Shown: positions 8,268-16,779, numbered from the stretch's first letter. The stretch: DNA of 48,550 nucleotides from an uncultured Lysobacterales bacterium (GCA_946886865.1 CAMPJI010000012.1:1-48550), one strand, 5' to 3'. The notes: generated from the sequence alone by a model not told the origin. A program made the numbers and translations.

Positions 8268-8273
8268 ATTGTA
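8268..8273 (-). promoter_or_regulatory. -10 element of hemF, leaderless arrangement
   Basis: Read on the minus strand, TACAAT is followed by 7 nt (GCGCGCG) and then the ATG at 8260. The spacing suggests transcription starts at the start codon. Confidence 0.5.
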
Positions 8274-8336
8274 GTAGGGGCCTGCGCGCGGGTCGGCAGC
8301 CGCTACAGTGTCCGGCCCGCCCTCCTGCCGCCCGAC

Positions 8337-8873
8337 GTGCTGATCGCCTTCAACAAACCGTTCGGCGTGCTGTGCCAGTTCACCGACCGCTCCGTGCCGC
8401 CGCGTCCGACGCTGGCCGGCTTCGGGCTGCCGCCCGGCGTCTACGCTGCGGGCCGGCTGGACCACGACAGCGAAGGCCTGCTGCTGCTGACGGACGACGG
8501 CGCACTGGCGCACCGGCTCACCGACCCGCGCCACAAGCAGCCCAAGACCTACTGGGTGCAGGTCGAGGGCGACCCGTCGCCCGGCCAGCTGGCGCAATTG
8601 CGCGACGGCGTGGCATTGAAGGACGGCCCGACGCGGGCGGCGCAGGTGTCGCCGCTGGAGCCGCCGACGCTGTGGCCGCGCGACCCGCCCGTGCGGTTCC
8701 GCAAGACCGTGCCGGACGCCTGGCTGTCGCTGACGATCACCGAGGGCCGCAACCGACAGGTACGCCGCATGACCGCCGCCGTCGGCCTGCCGACCCTGCG
8801 GCTGGTGCGCGTCGCGGTCGGCGGGTACCGGCTCGACGGCCTGGCGCCCGGTGCGTGGCGAGCGCTGGCGTGA
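8337..8873 (+). CDS. RsuA/RluE-type rRNA pseudouridine synthase
   Basis: The family isomerises specific uridines of rRNA to pseudouridine; the RluE branch modifies 23S U2457. The 178-residue protein begins with LIAFNKPFGVLCQFTD, the opening strand of catalytic domains lacking an N-terminal S4 domain. It contains the catalytic GRLDHDSEGLLLLT motif (Asp after GRL) and KTYWVQVEG, and ends with EGRNRQVRRM and LVRVAVGGYRL, all typical. Because the S4 domain is absent and residues following GRLD fit, RluE is the best subtype, but RluB/RluF-like relatives are not excluded. The start is taken as GTG 8337, which sits right before the domain; an in-frame ATG at 8253 would overlap the hemF start and add unrelated residues. 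TACAGT at 8304-8309 may be the -10. Confidence 0.85.
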   Translation: MLIAFNKPFGVLCQFTDRSVPPRPTLAGFGLPPGVYAAGRLDHDSEGLLLLTDDGALAHRLTDPRHKQPKTYWVQVEGDPSPGQLAQLRDGVALKDGPTRAAQVSPLEPPTLWPRDPPVRFRKTVPDAWLSLTITEGRNRQVRRMTAAVGLPTLRLVRVAVGGYRLDGLAPGAWRALA

Positions 8874-9056
8874 GCGCGGCCGATCGAACGGAACGCAGCG
8901 GACAGGCCGCGTCCCCACCTCGATCGCGTTCCATTTGCTGAACGGTTCACGTTGGACCGCTCGGCTGCAGATCATTTCTGCTAACTTTCGCCTGTTCAGC
9001 ATTGCCAACGTCGCGCTCTTGAACGCGTGACCGGCTCACGGGGATCCACCTCAAGA

Positions 9057-10160
9057 ATGACCGCCACAGCCGCAAGCACCGGCCGCATCCTGGTCGTCGA
9101 CGACCAGGCCGCCAACCTGCGGGTGGTCAGCAACCTGCTCAGCCGCCAGGGCTATGAAGTCGTGACGGCGGGTAACGGCGAGGACGCGCTTGCGCAGTTC
9201 GAGGCCAACCCGCCGGACCTCGTCCTGCTCGACATGATGATGCCCGGCATGGACGGCTTCGACGTGCTGTCCGCGCTGCGTGCGCAGGCGCCGCCGCTGC
9301 GCGTGCCGGTGGTGTTCGTGACCGCGGCGCAGGACCGCGACCTGCTGCTGCGCGCGTTCGATGCCGGCGTGGTCGACTACGTCACCAAGCCGTTCCTGCC
9401 GGAGGAGCTGCTGGCCCGGGTCAACGCCCATATCGGCCTGAAGATGACCCGCGACCGCCTGGAGCGGGTCGCACGCGAGCGCGAGGAGCTGGTCAACCTG
9501 GTCGCGCACGACCTCAAGAACCCGCTGACCAGCGTGCTGTTCGCCGCCGACCTGCTGCGCAGCGACGGCTGCAAGCCCGAGCGCGTGCCGCGCTACCTGG
9601 AAATGATCCACGAGAGCGCGGACGATGCGCTCGGCTACATCCGCCACTACCTGGAAACCCAGTCCGGTGCCCGGCGGCCGTCGAGCGAAATGCGCGCGTC
9701 CCTGGGCGAGACACTGCAGTGGCTGTGCAACCGCTACGAGATCCAGCTCGATGCCCGTGGCATCGAGGTCGAGGTGGCGATGCCGCCCGAGAACGCCGCC
9801 GTCGCCATCGACGAGCGCGTGCTGCGACAGGTCAGCGAGAACCTGGTGACCAACGCCATCAAGTACGCCCCCAACAGCAAGCTGCTGCTGCTGGGCCGCG
9901 CCGGCGCGCCGGGCTTCTGGCAGCTGGTGGTCGCCGACCGGGGGCCCGGTATCCCGGCATCGCGCCAGCGTGAGCTGTTCAAGCCGTTCACTCGGCTGCA
10001 CGAGGGCGACGACGGGATTTCCAGTGGCCTGGGCCTGTCATTGGCGCGCCAGATCATTGCCGATGCCGGAGGCCAGCTCTGGTACGAGGACCGCAAGAAC
10101 GGCGGATCGCGCTTCGTGATCGAACTGCCGGTCGCGGGTGCTGCTGCTTCGAAGGGCTGA
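9057..10160 (+). CDS. Hybrid sensor kinase: N-terminal receiver, HisKA and HATPase domains
   Basis: This soluble 367-residue two-component protein has an N-terminal receiver domain (about 8-125) with acidic pair DD 15-16, phospho-acceptor D59 (LVLLDMMMPGMDGF) and K111 (TKPF). A short helix leads to HisKA with the phospho-accepting H151 in NLVAHDLKNPLTS. The HATPase_c domain follows, with the N box NLVTNAIKYA, DRGPGIP and GLGLSLARQI. There is no membrane segment or sensor domain, so its input probably arrives through phosphorylation of the receiver. No response regulator or partner gene is adjacent, so it is an orphan. The start ATG 9057 directly precedes the receiver; an upstream in-frame GTG at 9027 is possible. 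Confidence 0.9.
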   Translation: MTATAASTGRILVVDDQAANLRVVSNLLSRQGYEVVTAGNGEDALAQFEANPPDLVLLDMMMPGMDGFDVLSALRAQAPPLRVPVVFVTAAQDRDLLLRAFDAGVVDYVTKPFLPEELLARVNAHIGLKMTRDRLERVAREREELVNLVAHDLKNPLTSVLFAADLLRSDGCKPERVPRYLEMIHESADDALGYIRHYLETQSGARRPSSEMRASLGETLQWLCNRYEIQLDARGIEVEVAMPPENAAVAIDERVLRQVSENLVTNAIKYAPNSKLLLLGRAGAPGFWQLVVADRGPGIPASRQRELFKPFTRLHEGDDGISSGLGLSLARQIIADAGGQLWYEDRKNGGSRFVIELPVAGAAASKG

Positions 10161-10200
10161 CCCCGGGTCGAGCCTCGGCCGCCTGCACCACGCAAATGAG

Positions 10201-10227
10201 AAACGCCAGGCTCAAAGCCTGGCGTTT
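10201..10227. terminator. Rho-independent terminator of the hybrid kinase gene
   Basis: A perfect 12-bp stem, AAACGCCAGGCT (10201-10212) with AGCCTGGCGTTT (10216-10227), CAA loop, continues into T residues to 10229. The A-rich left arm allows weak action on the other strand too. Confidence 0.85.
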
Positions 10228-10240
10228 TTCTGTTCGCCCG

Positions 10241-10268
10241 TGCAACAACGGCGTGGGCCGTTGTTGCA
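10241..10268. terminator. Second perfect hairpin between convergent genes
   Basis: TGCAACAACGGC (10241-10252) pairs perfectly with GCCGTTGTTGCA (10257-10268) around a GTGG loop. No T-run follows on either strand. It lies 11 bp beyond the minus-strand gene end at 10280, so it may serve as that gene's 3' end or as a back-up for the neighbouring terminator. Confidence 0.5.
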
Positions 10269-10279
10269 AGTAGCCGTCG

Positions 10280-10648
10280 TCAGCCGGCCGACGTGGTCGC
10301 GCTTGCGCGGCGCGTGGTGCGCTTGCGGGCCGGCCGCTTGCGCGCGGTCGTGCGCTTGGCCTCGACGCGCTTGGACGACCCTTCGATCGAGCCGTTGCTG
10401 TTTTCGGCCTGACGCGCCTTGCGGCGGGCGGCGTACCAGAGGAGTCCGGCACCAGCGGCCGTCGCAATGGCGATGGCGGGATTGCGCCGCACCAGCAGGC
10501 CGGCCACGCGCGCACCGCCCTTCAGTGCGCCCAGCTTGGCGCCGGCTTCCAGCCACTTCCCCGCGTGGGGAACGGCGTGCTTGAGGTTGTCACCAACCGA
10601 GTTCGCCAGGTCCAGCGCGCGGTCGGAAATGGAGTTGAACGTGCTCAT
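10280..10648 (-). CDS. Hypothetical small membrane protein with a histone H1-like basic tail
   Basis: The family is not recognised with certainty. The 122-residue protein starts MSTFNSISDRALDLANSVGD, an amphipathic stretch. It then has a Gly/Ala-rich region and one likely membrane helix (PAIAIATAAGAGLLWYAA, about 70-87). It ends with a strongly basic Lys/Arg/Thr/Ala tail (KRTTARKRPARKRTTRRAS) resembling histone H1-like or nucleic-acid-binding tails. The overall layout (short amphipathic helices, Gly-rich membrane helix near the end) recalls DUF883/ElaB-type membrane anchors, but the tail is different. The start ATG 10648 lacks a clear Shine-Dalgarno sequence; an in-frame upstream frame to 10801 shows no protein-like composition. 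Possible role in tethering nucleic acid or ribosomes to the membrane is speculation. Confidence 0.6.
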   Translation of the reverse strand: MSTFNSISDRALDLANSVGDNLKHAVPHAGKWLEAGAKLGALKGGARVAGLLVRRNPAIAIATAAGAGLLWYAARRKARQAENSNGSIEGSSKRVEAKRTTARKRPARKRTTRRASATTSAG

Positions 10649-10801
10649 GTTGAACCCATGGAAAGAGGAGGGAAACGGCTTGCAGTCTCGGTGCGGCACC
10701 GTTGATGGGACGTGATCGGCCCGGCGGCTTGCCGGCTGCCGGCTGAATGGAGCGATGCTCTCGCGTGCGTACGGCCGCATGCGCGGGAGTCGAGCAGACA
10801 C

Positions 10802-13309
10802 TCAGGTCCCGCGCGGCTTGGCGCGGTGGGTGGCGGTCGCACTCCACGGGTCGTCCGGCCACGGGTGGCGCGGGTAGCGGCCCTTCATTTCCTTGCGCAC
10901 CTCGGGGTAGGTGCGCTCCCAGAAGCCCCGCAGGTCCTGGGTGACCTGCAAGGGGCGGCCCGCGGGCGACAGCAGGTGCAGGGTCAGCGGCACGCGGCCG
11001 TCGACGATGCGGGGCGTGTCGGCCAGTCCGAACAGTTCCTGCAACTTGACCGGCAGCACCGGCGGTCGCGGTGAACCCGCCTCGTCGAGGGCGTACTCGA
11101 TGCGACGCTCCTGGCCCGACGGCACGCGGATGCGCGGGGGCGCGGCCGTGTCGACGCGCGTGCGCTGCGACCAGTCCAGCCGCGACTTCAGCGCTTCGGT
11201 GAACCCGGCTTCGTCCAGCGCGTCCAGCCGTGTCTTGCCCGCCAGCGCCGGCGCCAGCCAGGCGTCGAGGGAGGCCATGAGCGCGTCATCCGACAGGTCG
11301 GGCAGCCCGGCTTCGGGGTGCCACTGGCGCGTGCACTGCACGCGCGCGCGCCATTGCACGGTGGCGTCCGTCCACGGCAACGCCGACAACCCGAGTTGGC
11401 GCACGGCATCGACGAGCGCTTCCGCGTACCGCGAGGGGTCGGGTCGCGCCAGCGGCCGGCGCTCCAGCACGATGCGGTCGAAACGCGACTCGCGCACCGC
11501 CGCGATGCCGCGCGTGCTGTTGTCCCACACCACCCGGTCCTCGGTGGCGAAACGGCTGGCGAAGTCGCGCCGCAGCGCAGCCTCATCGACCGGTGCGGCC
11601 TGCTGGATCCGCACATCGCGGCGGTCGTGACGCAACGTGGTCACCACCAGCCACGGCTCGCCCAGCAGCGCGCTGTCGTCCTGCAGCCGTGCGATGCGGC
11701 CGTTGGCGAGCTGATAGCGCCACGCGTCGTCGGCATGCTGGCGGGCCACGCGATCCGGGTAGGCATGGGCCAGCAGGTCGCCCAGGCGGTGGGCCTCGAC
11801 GGCCTCGGGTGCTTCGGACGCTCGCACACGGCGCCGCCATTGGCGCGCCGCCTGGTCGATGGCGGCGAGCGCCGATCGCGATGCCGTCGCCGGCATGCGG
11901 CCACGCCGGAACGCCGCCAGCGCCCGCCACCGCGCCGCCAGCGCGTCGCTCCCGTCGCGCAGCGGGTCGCGCGCCTCGACCAGCGCGGCCAGGTCGCACG
12001 CCAATGCGCGACCGGTGCCGTCGTCGGCCGCCAGCAGCATGGCCGCCAGCCGCGGGTGCGTGCCGAGGCCGAGCATGCGCCGCCCGCGCGCGGTGATTGC
12101 CGCACCGTCGAGCGCGCCCAGTCCCTGCAGCAGGTCACGCGCGGCCGCCAGAGGCCCCGGGGGCGGCGCGTCGACGAAGCGCAGGTCGGCATGGCCCCAG
12201 GCCGCCAGCTCCAATGCCAGCCCGGCGAGCTCGACCTGTCCGATTTCGGCACGGCGCTGCGGCTCCAGCCGTTGCGACGCCGGCCACAGGCGGTACGCCC
12301 ACCCTTCGGCGACGCGACCGGCGCGACCGGCGCGCTGGTCGGCGGAGGCCTGCGAGATGGCGACCACGTCCAGGCGCGGAAAGCCGGAATTGGGGTCGTA
12401 GCGCGGTTCGCGCGCCAGCCCGCTGTCGATGACCACGCGCACGCCCGGCAACGTCACGCTGGACTCGGCGACGTTGGTGGCCAGCACCACCCGGCGCGTG
12501 CGGTCGGGCGCGGGCTGGAGCACGCGCGATTGCTGTTCGACCGGCAGATCGCCGTGGAGGGCGAGCACATCGAACGGTTCGCGCGCCGCCTCGCGTGACA
12601 GCGGTTGCAGCAACGCCTCAACGCGCGCGATCTCGCGGCGCCCCGGCAGGAAGACCAGCACATCCCCCGGATGCGATGCCAGCGCCTGCTCGACGGCGCG
12701 CTTGGTCTGGTGCTCCAGCCGTTCATCGCGACGCGCGGCGAAGTGCGCGACCTCGACCGGGAAGGCGCGCCCCTCGCTGGCGATGCGGGGCGCATCGAGG
12801 AAGGTCGCCAGCCGCTCGCCATCGAGCGTGGCGGACATCACCACGATGCGCAGGTCGTCACGCAGCGACGCCTGCACGTCCAGCGCCAGCGCCAGCCCCA
12901 GGTCGGCGGCGAGATGGCGCTCGTGGAACTCGTCCAACAGGATCGCACCCACGCCGTCGAGCGTCGGATCGTCCTGGATCAGGCGCGTGAGGATGCCTTC
13001 GGTGACAACCTCGATCCGGGTGGCGGCCGACACCCTGTTTTCGAAGCGGATGCGGTAGCCAACGGTGCCGCCCACGTCTTCGCCGCGCTGGGCCGCCATG
13101 AAATGCGCGGCGGCGCGCGCCGCGACCCGTCGCGGCTCCAGCACCAGGATGCGGCGCCCCTCGAGCCACGGCGCGTCCAGCAGGGCCGGCGGCACCTGCG
13201 TGGTCTTGCCGGCGCCCGGCGGCGCTTCCAGCACCAGCCGCGGGTGTGAGGCGAGGCTGTCGCGGATGCGCGGCAGCAGGGTGTCGATGGGAAAAGCGGT
13301 GGCGTCCAC
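10802..13309 (-). CDS. hrpB: ATP-dependent helicase HrpB
   Basis: HrpB is an 835-residue DExH-box RNA helicase-like protein of the DEAH/RHA group. Walker A PPGAGKTT lies at about 30-37 and the DEFH box at about 126-129, followed by SAT (VMSATLDGERLATF). The second RecA-like domain has LATNVAESSVTLPGVRVVID and QRAGRAGRVAEGWAYRLW (motif VI). The C-terminal HrpB domain ends in ERTYPEVRKEMKGRYPRHPW, diagnostic for HrpB rather than HrpA. Its physiological role is poorly known. The GTG start at 13309 is preceded by TATCCT with a 6-nt gap, so it is possibly leaderless. It is divergent from tatD. Despite the name it is unrelated to type III secretion. Confidence 0.93.
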   Translation of the reverse strand: MDATAFPIDTLLPRIRDSLASHPRLVLEAPPGAGKTTQVPPALLDAPWLEGRRILVLEPRRVAARAAAHFMAAQRGEDVGGTVGYRIRFENRVSAATRIEVVTEGILTRLIQDDPTLDGVGAILLDEFHERHLAADLGLALALDVQASLRDDLRIVVMSATLDGERLATFLDAPRIASEGRAFPVEVAHFAARRDERLEHQTKRAVEQALASHPGDVLVFLPGRREIARVEALLQPLSREAAREPFDVLALHGDLPVEQQSRVLQPAPDRTRRVVLATNVAESSVTLPGVRVVIDSGLAREPRYDPNSGFPRLDVVAISQASADQRAGRAGRVAEGWAYRLWPASQRLEPQRRAEIGQVELAGLALELAAWGHADLRFVDAPPPGPLAAARDLLQGLGALDGAAITARGRRMLGLGTHPRLAAMLLAADDGTGRALACDLAALVEARDPLRDGSDALAARWRALAAFRRGRMPATASRSALAAIDQAARQWRRRVRASEAPEAVEAHRLGDLLAHAYPDRVARQHADDAWRYQLANGRIARLQDDSALLGEPWLVVTTLRHDRRDVRIQQAAPVDEAALRRDFASRFATEDRVVWDNSTRGIAAVRESRFDRIVLERRPLARPDPSRYAEALVDAVRQLGLSALPWTDATVQWRARVQCTRQWHPEAGLPDLSDDALMASLDAWLAPALAGKTRLDALDEAGFTEALKSRLDWSQRTRVDTAAPPRIRVPSGQERRIEYALDEAGSPRPPVLPVKLQELFGLADTPRIVDGRVPLTLHLLSPAGRPLQVTQDLRGFWERTYPEVRKEMKGRYPRHPWPDDPWSATATHRAKPRGT

Positions 13310-13315
13310 GCGAGA

Positions 13316-13321
13316 AGGATA
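13316..13321 (-). promoter_or_regulatory. -10 element of hrpB, leaderless arrangement
   Basis: On the minus strand TATCCT is followed by TCTCGC and then the GTG start at 13309. Same 6-nt spacing as uvrD, polA and tatD. Confidence 0.4.
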
Positions 13322-13483
13322 CGGCCGAGCGGCGCGTGCCTCCCCCGGCCGGCGCGGCGGCGGCGGGTGGAGTCATCGCGCGCGCACCCGCGACCGGCGG
13401 TGCAGCGCGCGGGCCATCACGGCGTCGCACGCGGTCTCCCCTGCCGTGCACGCCGCCCCACGGGGTCCTGCCCGCGCGCACGC

Positions 13484-13489
13484 TAGACT
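13484..13489 (+). promoter_or_regulatory. -10 element of tatD, leaderless arrangement
   Basis: TAGACT ends 6 nt before the ATG at 13496, with no Shine-Dalgarno sequence in between. It forms a divergent pair with the hrpB element about 165 bp away. Confidence 0.45.
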
Positions 13490-13495
13490 TTCGCG

Positions 13496-14308
13496 ATGCA
13501 GCTCATCGACATCGGCGCCAACCTCACCCACGAATCCTTCGACCACGACCGCGATGCAGTGATCGCCCGCGCGCGCGCCGCCGGCGTGGCGCGCATGGTG
13601 GTCACCGGCGCCAGCCGCGAGCACTCGCCCCAGGCGTTGGCGCTGGCACAGGCGCACCCCGGCATCCTCATCGCCACGGCGGGCGTGCATCCACACCACG
13701 CGACCGAGTACACCGACGAGTGCGACGCCGAGATGCGCGCCTTGCTCGAGCACGACGCCGTGGTCGCGGTCGGGGAGTGCGGCCTGGACTACTTCCGCGA
13801 CTTCTCGCCCCGTCCCGCCCAGCGCCGCGCATTCGAGCGCCAGTTGCAGATCGCCGTGGACACCGGCAAGCCGCTGTTCCTGCACCAGCGCGACGCGCAT
13901 GCCGACTTCGTGGCGATCATGCGCAACTTCGAGGGCCGCATCGGCCCGGCGGTGGTGCACTGCTTCACCGGCACCCGCGAGGAACTGTTCGAGTGCCTCG
14001 ACCATGACTGGCACATCGGCATCACCGGATGGCTGTGCGACGAACGCCGCGGCCGGCACCTGCGCGAGATCGTCGGCAACATCCCCGCCCACCGGCTGAT
14101 GGTGGAAACCGACGCGCCCTACCTGCTGCCGCGCTCGCTCAAGCCCGCGCCCAGGGACCGTCGAAACGAGCCGATGTTCCTGCCGCATATCGTCGAGGAG
14201 CTGGCGCGCGACCGCGGCGAGACGGTGGAGGCCACGGCGGCGGCGACCACCGAGACCGCCGCCGTGTTTTTCAGGCTGCCCCCGCTCCCGGCATCCGCGC
14301 CGCCGTAG
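13496..14308 (+). CDS. tatD: TatD family metal-dependent hydrolase (DNase)
   Basis: TatD proteins are metal-dependent TIM-barrel nucleases with 3'-5' exonuclease activity, linked to DNA repair and degradation. The 270-residue protein begins MQLIDIGANLTHESFDHDRD, close to E. coli TatD itself and distinct from YcfH/YjjV, which start with DSHCHL. Metal-ligand motifs are visible: TAGVHPHH, VGECGLDYFRD (Glu), FLHQRDAH (His), VVHCFTG (His) and VETDAPYLLPRS (Asp). No tatABC genes are nearby. It overlaps nothing and ends 29 bp before the convergent OmpA-lipoprotein gene, without an obvious terminator. Confidence 0.92.
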   Translation: MQLIDIGANLTHESFDHDRDAVIARARAAGVARMVVTGASREHSPQALALAQAHPGILIATAGVHPHHATEYTDECDAEMRALLEHDAVVAVGECGLDYFRDFSPRPAQRRAFERQLQIAVDTGKPLFLHQRDAHADFVAIMRNFEGRIGPAVVHCFTGTREELFECLDHDWHIGITGWLCDERRGRHLREIVGNIPAHRLMVETDAPYLLPRSLKPAPRDRRNEPMFLPHIVEELARDRGETVEATAAATTETAAVFFRLPPLPASAPP

Positions 14309-14337
14309 ACCCGGCGACGCGACGCCGGTGCGTCAGG

Positions 14338-15369
14338 TCACTGCCGCACCAGTTCCACGCGCCGGTTCTTCGCCTTGCCGGCTTCGCTCCCGTTGTCGGC
14401 CACCGGCTGCGTCTGGCCGTAGCCCTTCGCCTGCAGCCGGCCGGGGTCGATGCCCTTGGAGGCCAGCGCCGCCACCACGGACGCGGCACGGGCTTCCGAC
14501 AGGGCCATGTTGCGTGCGGCGTCGCCGGTGCTGTCGGTATGCCCGTCCACCGAAAGCTCAAGGCCCGGGTCGTCCTGCAGCAGCTGGACCACTTCGTCGA
14601 TCTGCGGCCGTGACTCGGGCAGGATCTCCGCCTTGTCGGTGGCGAAGTTGACCTGCAGTGCGACCTTGCCGTCGACATCGAGCTGCTGCTTGAGCTCGCT
14701 GGCCGGCCGCAGCGCGGCGGTGGGTTCGAACGGCGCCGACTCGATCACCATCCACGACCCCCCGGCGGTGTCGCCGACGAAGTGCAGCCAGATGTCGCGA
14801 TCGGCACGTCGCACCAGCCAGGTCGCCACCTCCGCGTTGTAGATGTCGCCGCGGCCTTCCGAGTACGCCTGTTCCCCGTCCCACTGCTCGATGGCCGCCT
14901 TCGACGGCTTGGACTCGGTGACCTTCACCCCCCCGGCCTGGCGCACCTGGTGATCGAGGTTGCGCACCACCTCCAGCCGCGACCAGCCCTTGCCGTTGAG
15001 CGCCTGCACGAACGATTCGAAGATCCGACCTTCCACCCACTCCAGCCGGTCGCCCGTCCACACGGCCACGCGATCGAAGTCGCGGACCGGGACAGCGCGG
15101 TTGGGGTTGCCGTAGCCCTCTGGCAGATCGAAGTAGGGGAAGTCGCCGAGCGCGGCGTCGGAGACCGGCACCGCCTCCATGTCGAAGCCCGCGGGGGCCG
15201 CCGGCTCCGCGTCGGCCTTCCCGGCCGGTTCGGCCTCAGCGCCCGCGGTGGTGGGTCCGGTGGCGGTCCCGTCGGTGGACGGCGCCTCGGGTTGGCACGC
15301 GGCCAGCGCAACGGAGAGCAGGCCCAGGCCCAGCAGGGCGCGGGTGGGGGCGACAGCAGTACGACGCAT
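14338..15369 (-). CDS. OmpA-domain lipoprotein at the end of the tad locus
   Basis: This 343-residue outer-membrane-type lipoprotein has a signal with lipobox LAAC (Cys about 25). A linker rich in Ala/Glu/Thr follows, then a 150-residue domain I do not recognise (DFPYFDLPEGYGNPNRAVPV..., repeated aromatic residues). The C-terminal OmpA peptidoglycan-binding domain has LQVNFATDKAEILPES, DGHTDSTGD, NMALSEARAASV and NRRVELV. A good AAGGAG lies 5 nt before the ATG. It is the last gene of the leftward tad operon, 62 bp after the secreted unknown. By analogy with OmpA-like proteins in other tad loci it may anchor the secretin or pilus machine to peptidoglycan; that role is inferred. Confidence 0.85.
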   Translation of the reverse strand: MRRTAVAPTRALLGLGLLSVALAACQPEAPSTDGTATGPTTAGAEAEPAGKADAEPAAPAGFDMEAVPVSDAALGDFPYFDLPEGYGNPNRAVPVRDFDRVAVWTGDRLEWVEGRIFESFVQALNGKGWSRLEVVRNLDHQVRQAGGVKVTESKPSKAAIEQWDGEQAYSEGRGDIYNAEVATWLVRRADRDIWLHFVGDTAGGSWMVIESAPFEPTAALRPASELKQQLDVDGKVALQVNFATDKAEILPESRPQIDEVVQLLQDDPGLELSVDGHTDSTGDAARNMALSEARAASVVAALASKGIDPGRLQAKGYGQTQPVADNGSEAGKAKNRRVELVRQ

Positions 15370-15431
15370 GGGAACTCCTTCTTGGACAATGCGTTGAAAC
15401 AGGGAACGCGTGCGGCGCAGCGGCCCGCCCG

Positions 15432-16097
15432 TTACGGCACGCGGCGAGACCGATCCGGTTCGCCATCGCGCGTGCGGCTTCGCGACCGGGTTTCGACCTG
15501 CTCCAGCGTGCGCGGCAACTCGAACAAGGCCTTCTCGAGCGGCGCCTGGTCCACCGCCGTGACCCGGAACTCGCGGACGGCGGCGCGTCCTGCGAGACGG
15601 CCGGTGAACGCCATGACCAGGCCGGTGCGCGGGTCCACCGACAACGTGCCCCGGTCGGTGCCGTCGGGCCCCCGGCCGTCGGCGTCGCGGTAGCGCCAGG
15701 TCTGGACCAGCCGGTTCGCGACGACATCCGCGGGACCGGGCTCGCAGCGCGCGCGCATGCCTGCGCACGGCGCCGCCGGGTCGACCCGGAAGGCCGTCCA
15801 CACCGGGGTCGGGACCGGCAGCGCGACCTCGCCGGCCTCGCTGACCAGCCACGCCTGCCGGGCCCCGGTGTCGGCCAGCAGGTAGCCGCCGGCGCCGGCG
15901 GGGGCGTCGAAGTCGATGCGCAGGCGCGCGTCCGCCAGATGGACCTTGAGCATCATGGGCGCCTGCTGGCGCACCGGCCCCATGCCCGTCGCCACCGCAT
16001 GCAAGGTGACATCCGGGGCGCGGCCGGCCGTACCGGCGGCCGCGGCCGTACCGCACAGCAGTGCCAGCGCCGATGCGGCGGCGAGACGTCGCCCCAT
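15432..16097 (-). CDS. Secreted protein of unknown function in the tad locus
   Basis: I do not recognise a family. The 221-residue protein starts with a clear cleavable signal peptide (MGRRLAAASALALLCGTAAAAG). The mature part has beta-rich, outer-membrane-lipoprotein-receptor-like phrasing (ADARLRIDFDAPAGAGGYLL, ARQAWLVSEAGEVALPVP) and one pair of Cys (CAGMRARC). It ends with an arginine-rich tail. The ATG at 16097 lies 4 nt after the TadE stop; an adjacent GTG at 16100 is an alternative. Tight coupling to TadE and the OmpA lipoprotein suggests a periplasmic role in pilus assembly or anchoring, but nothing in the sequence proves it. Confidence 0.7.
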   Translation of the reverse strand: MGRRLAAASALALLCGTAAAAGTAGRAPDVTLHAVATGMGPVRQQAPMMLKVHLADARLRIDFDAPAGAGGYLLADTGARQAWLVSEAGEVALPVPTPVWTAFRVDPAAPCAGMRARCEPGPADVVANRLVQTWRYRDADGRGPDGTDRGTLSVDPRTGLVMAFTGRLAGRAAVREFRVTAVDQAPLEKALFELPRTLEQVETRSRSRTRDGEPDRSRRVP

Positions 16098-16101
16098 CAC
16101 G

Positions 16102-16779
16102 TCAGCGCAGTCCGGCCGCGTTTTCGATGGGCGACTGCATGCGCACGATCGCGTAGGACTCCAGCCGCAGGCGGCTGTAGCTGCCCACCGAGCACCGCAG
16201 GTCCTGCCGCCAGGTGTCGCCTTCCGTGATGAGCTCCGACACGCCCTGGATGACCCGGTCGACGAACGGCACGATCATCGGGTAGCAGTAGCGGACCCGG
16301 ATCTTGAGGATGTTGGCGTCCTGCACGCTCACGCCGCTGCTGCCGACGCGGGTGTCGCGGTAGGCGAGGTTGTCGTTGGGCAGTGCGCGCTTGCCGTTCC
16401 ACTGGACTTCGGCGAACTCGTTCCAGGCCGCACGCGTGGGGCTGATGATGTCGATGTCGCTGTAGAGGCGGACATCCATTTCCGCTTTGCGGCGACCCTC
16501 AAAAGCGCCCGCCAGACCAGGGGAATCCACGTATAACGGCGTCAGCCCTCGCACCAACCCCATTTGGATCTCGCCGATCTTGGCCTGGTGCACCGCACCG
16601 GCACGCGCGGCCTCCAGCGACGCGTAGTCCAGCGTCGCCTTGGCGCGGTAGATCAGCATGAACTGGAAGACGCCCAGCAGCATGAAGATGAAGGCCGGCA
16701 CCACGATGCAGAACTCCAGCAGGGACTGGCCCCGCTGCCGGCGTGGTGGCTTCCCTGTCGTGCGTCGTGGCGCCCTCAT
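16102..16779 (-). CDS. tadE: TadE-like minor pseudopilin
   Basis: TadE is a pseudopilin-like membrane protein needed for Flp pilus assembly. The 225-residue product has a basic leader followed by RRQRGQSLLEFCIVVPAFIF, the class III prepilin-like motif: cleavage after Gly would put Glu at +5 in front of a hydrophobic helix, then LGVFQFMLIYRAKATLDYAS typical of TadE-like proteins. The remaining 150 residues are periplasmic with two Cys (CYP, CSV) that could form a disulphide. The ATG at 16779 overlaps the DUF192 stop by ATGA; an in-frame ATG at 16797 is an alternative. It is one of four proteins in this locus with a GQxxxE motif. Confidence 0.88.
   Translation of the reverse strand: MRAPRRTTGKPPRRQRGQSLLEFCIVVPAFIFMLLGVFQFMLIYRAKATLDYASLEAARAGAVHQAKIGEIQMGLVRGLTPLYVDSPGLAGAFEGRRKAEMDVRLYSDIDIISPTRAAWNEFAEVQWNGKRALPNDNLAYRDTRVGSSGVSVQDANILKIRVRYCYPMIVPFVDRVIQGVSELITEGDTWRQDLRCSVGSYSRLRLESYAIVRMQSPIENAAGLR

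Noticed and set aside
7166..8941. 591-residue open frame opposite hemF
   Set aside because: Shadow frame crossing hemF and the pseudouridine synthase; composition not protein-like.
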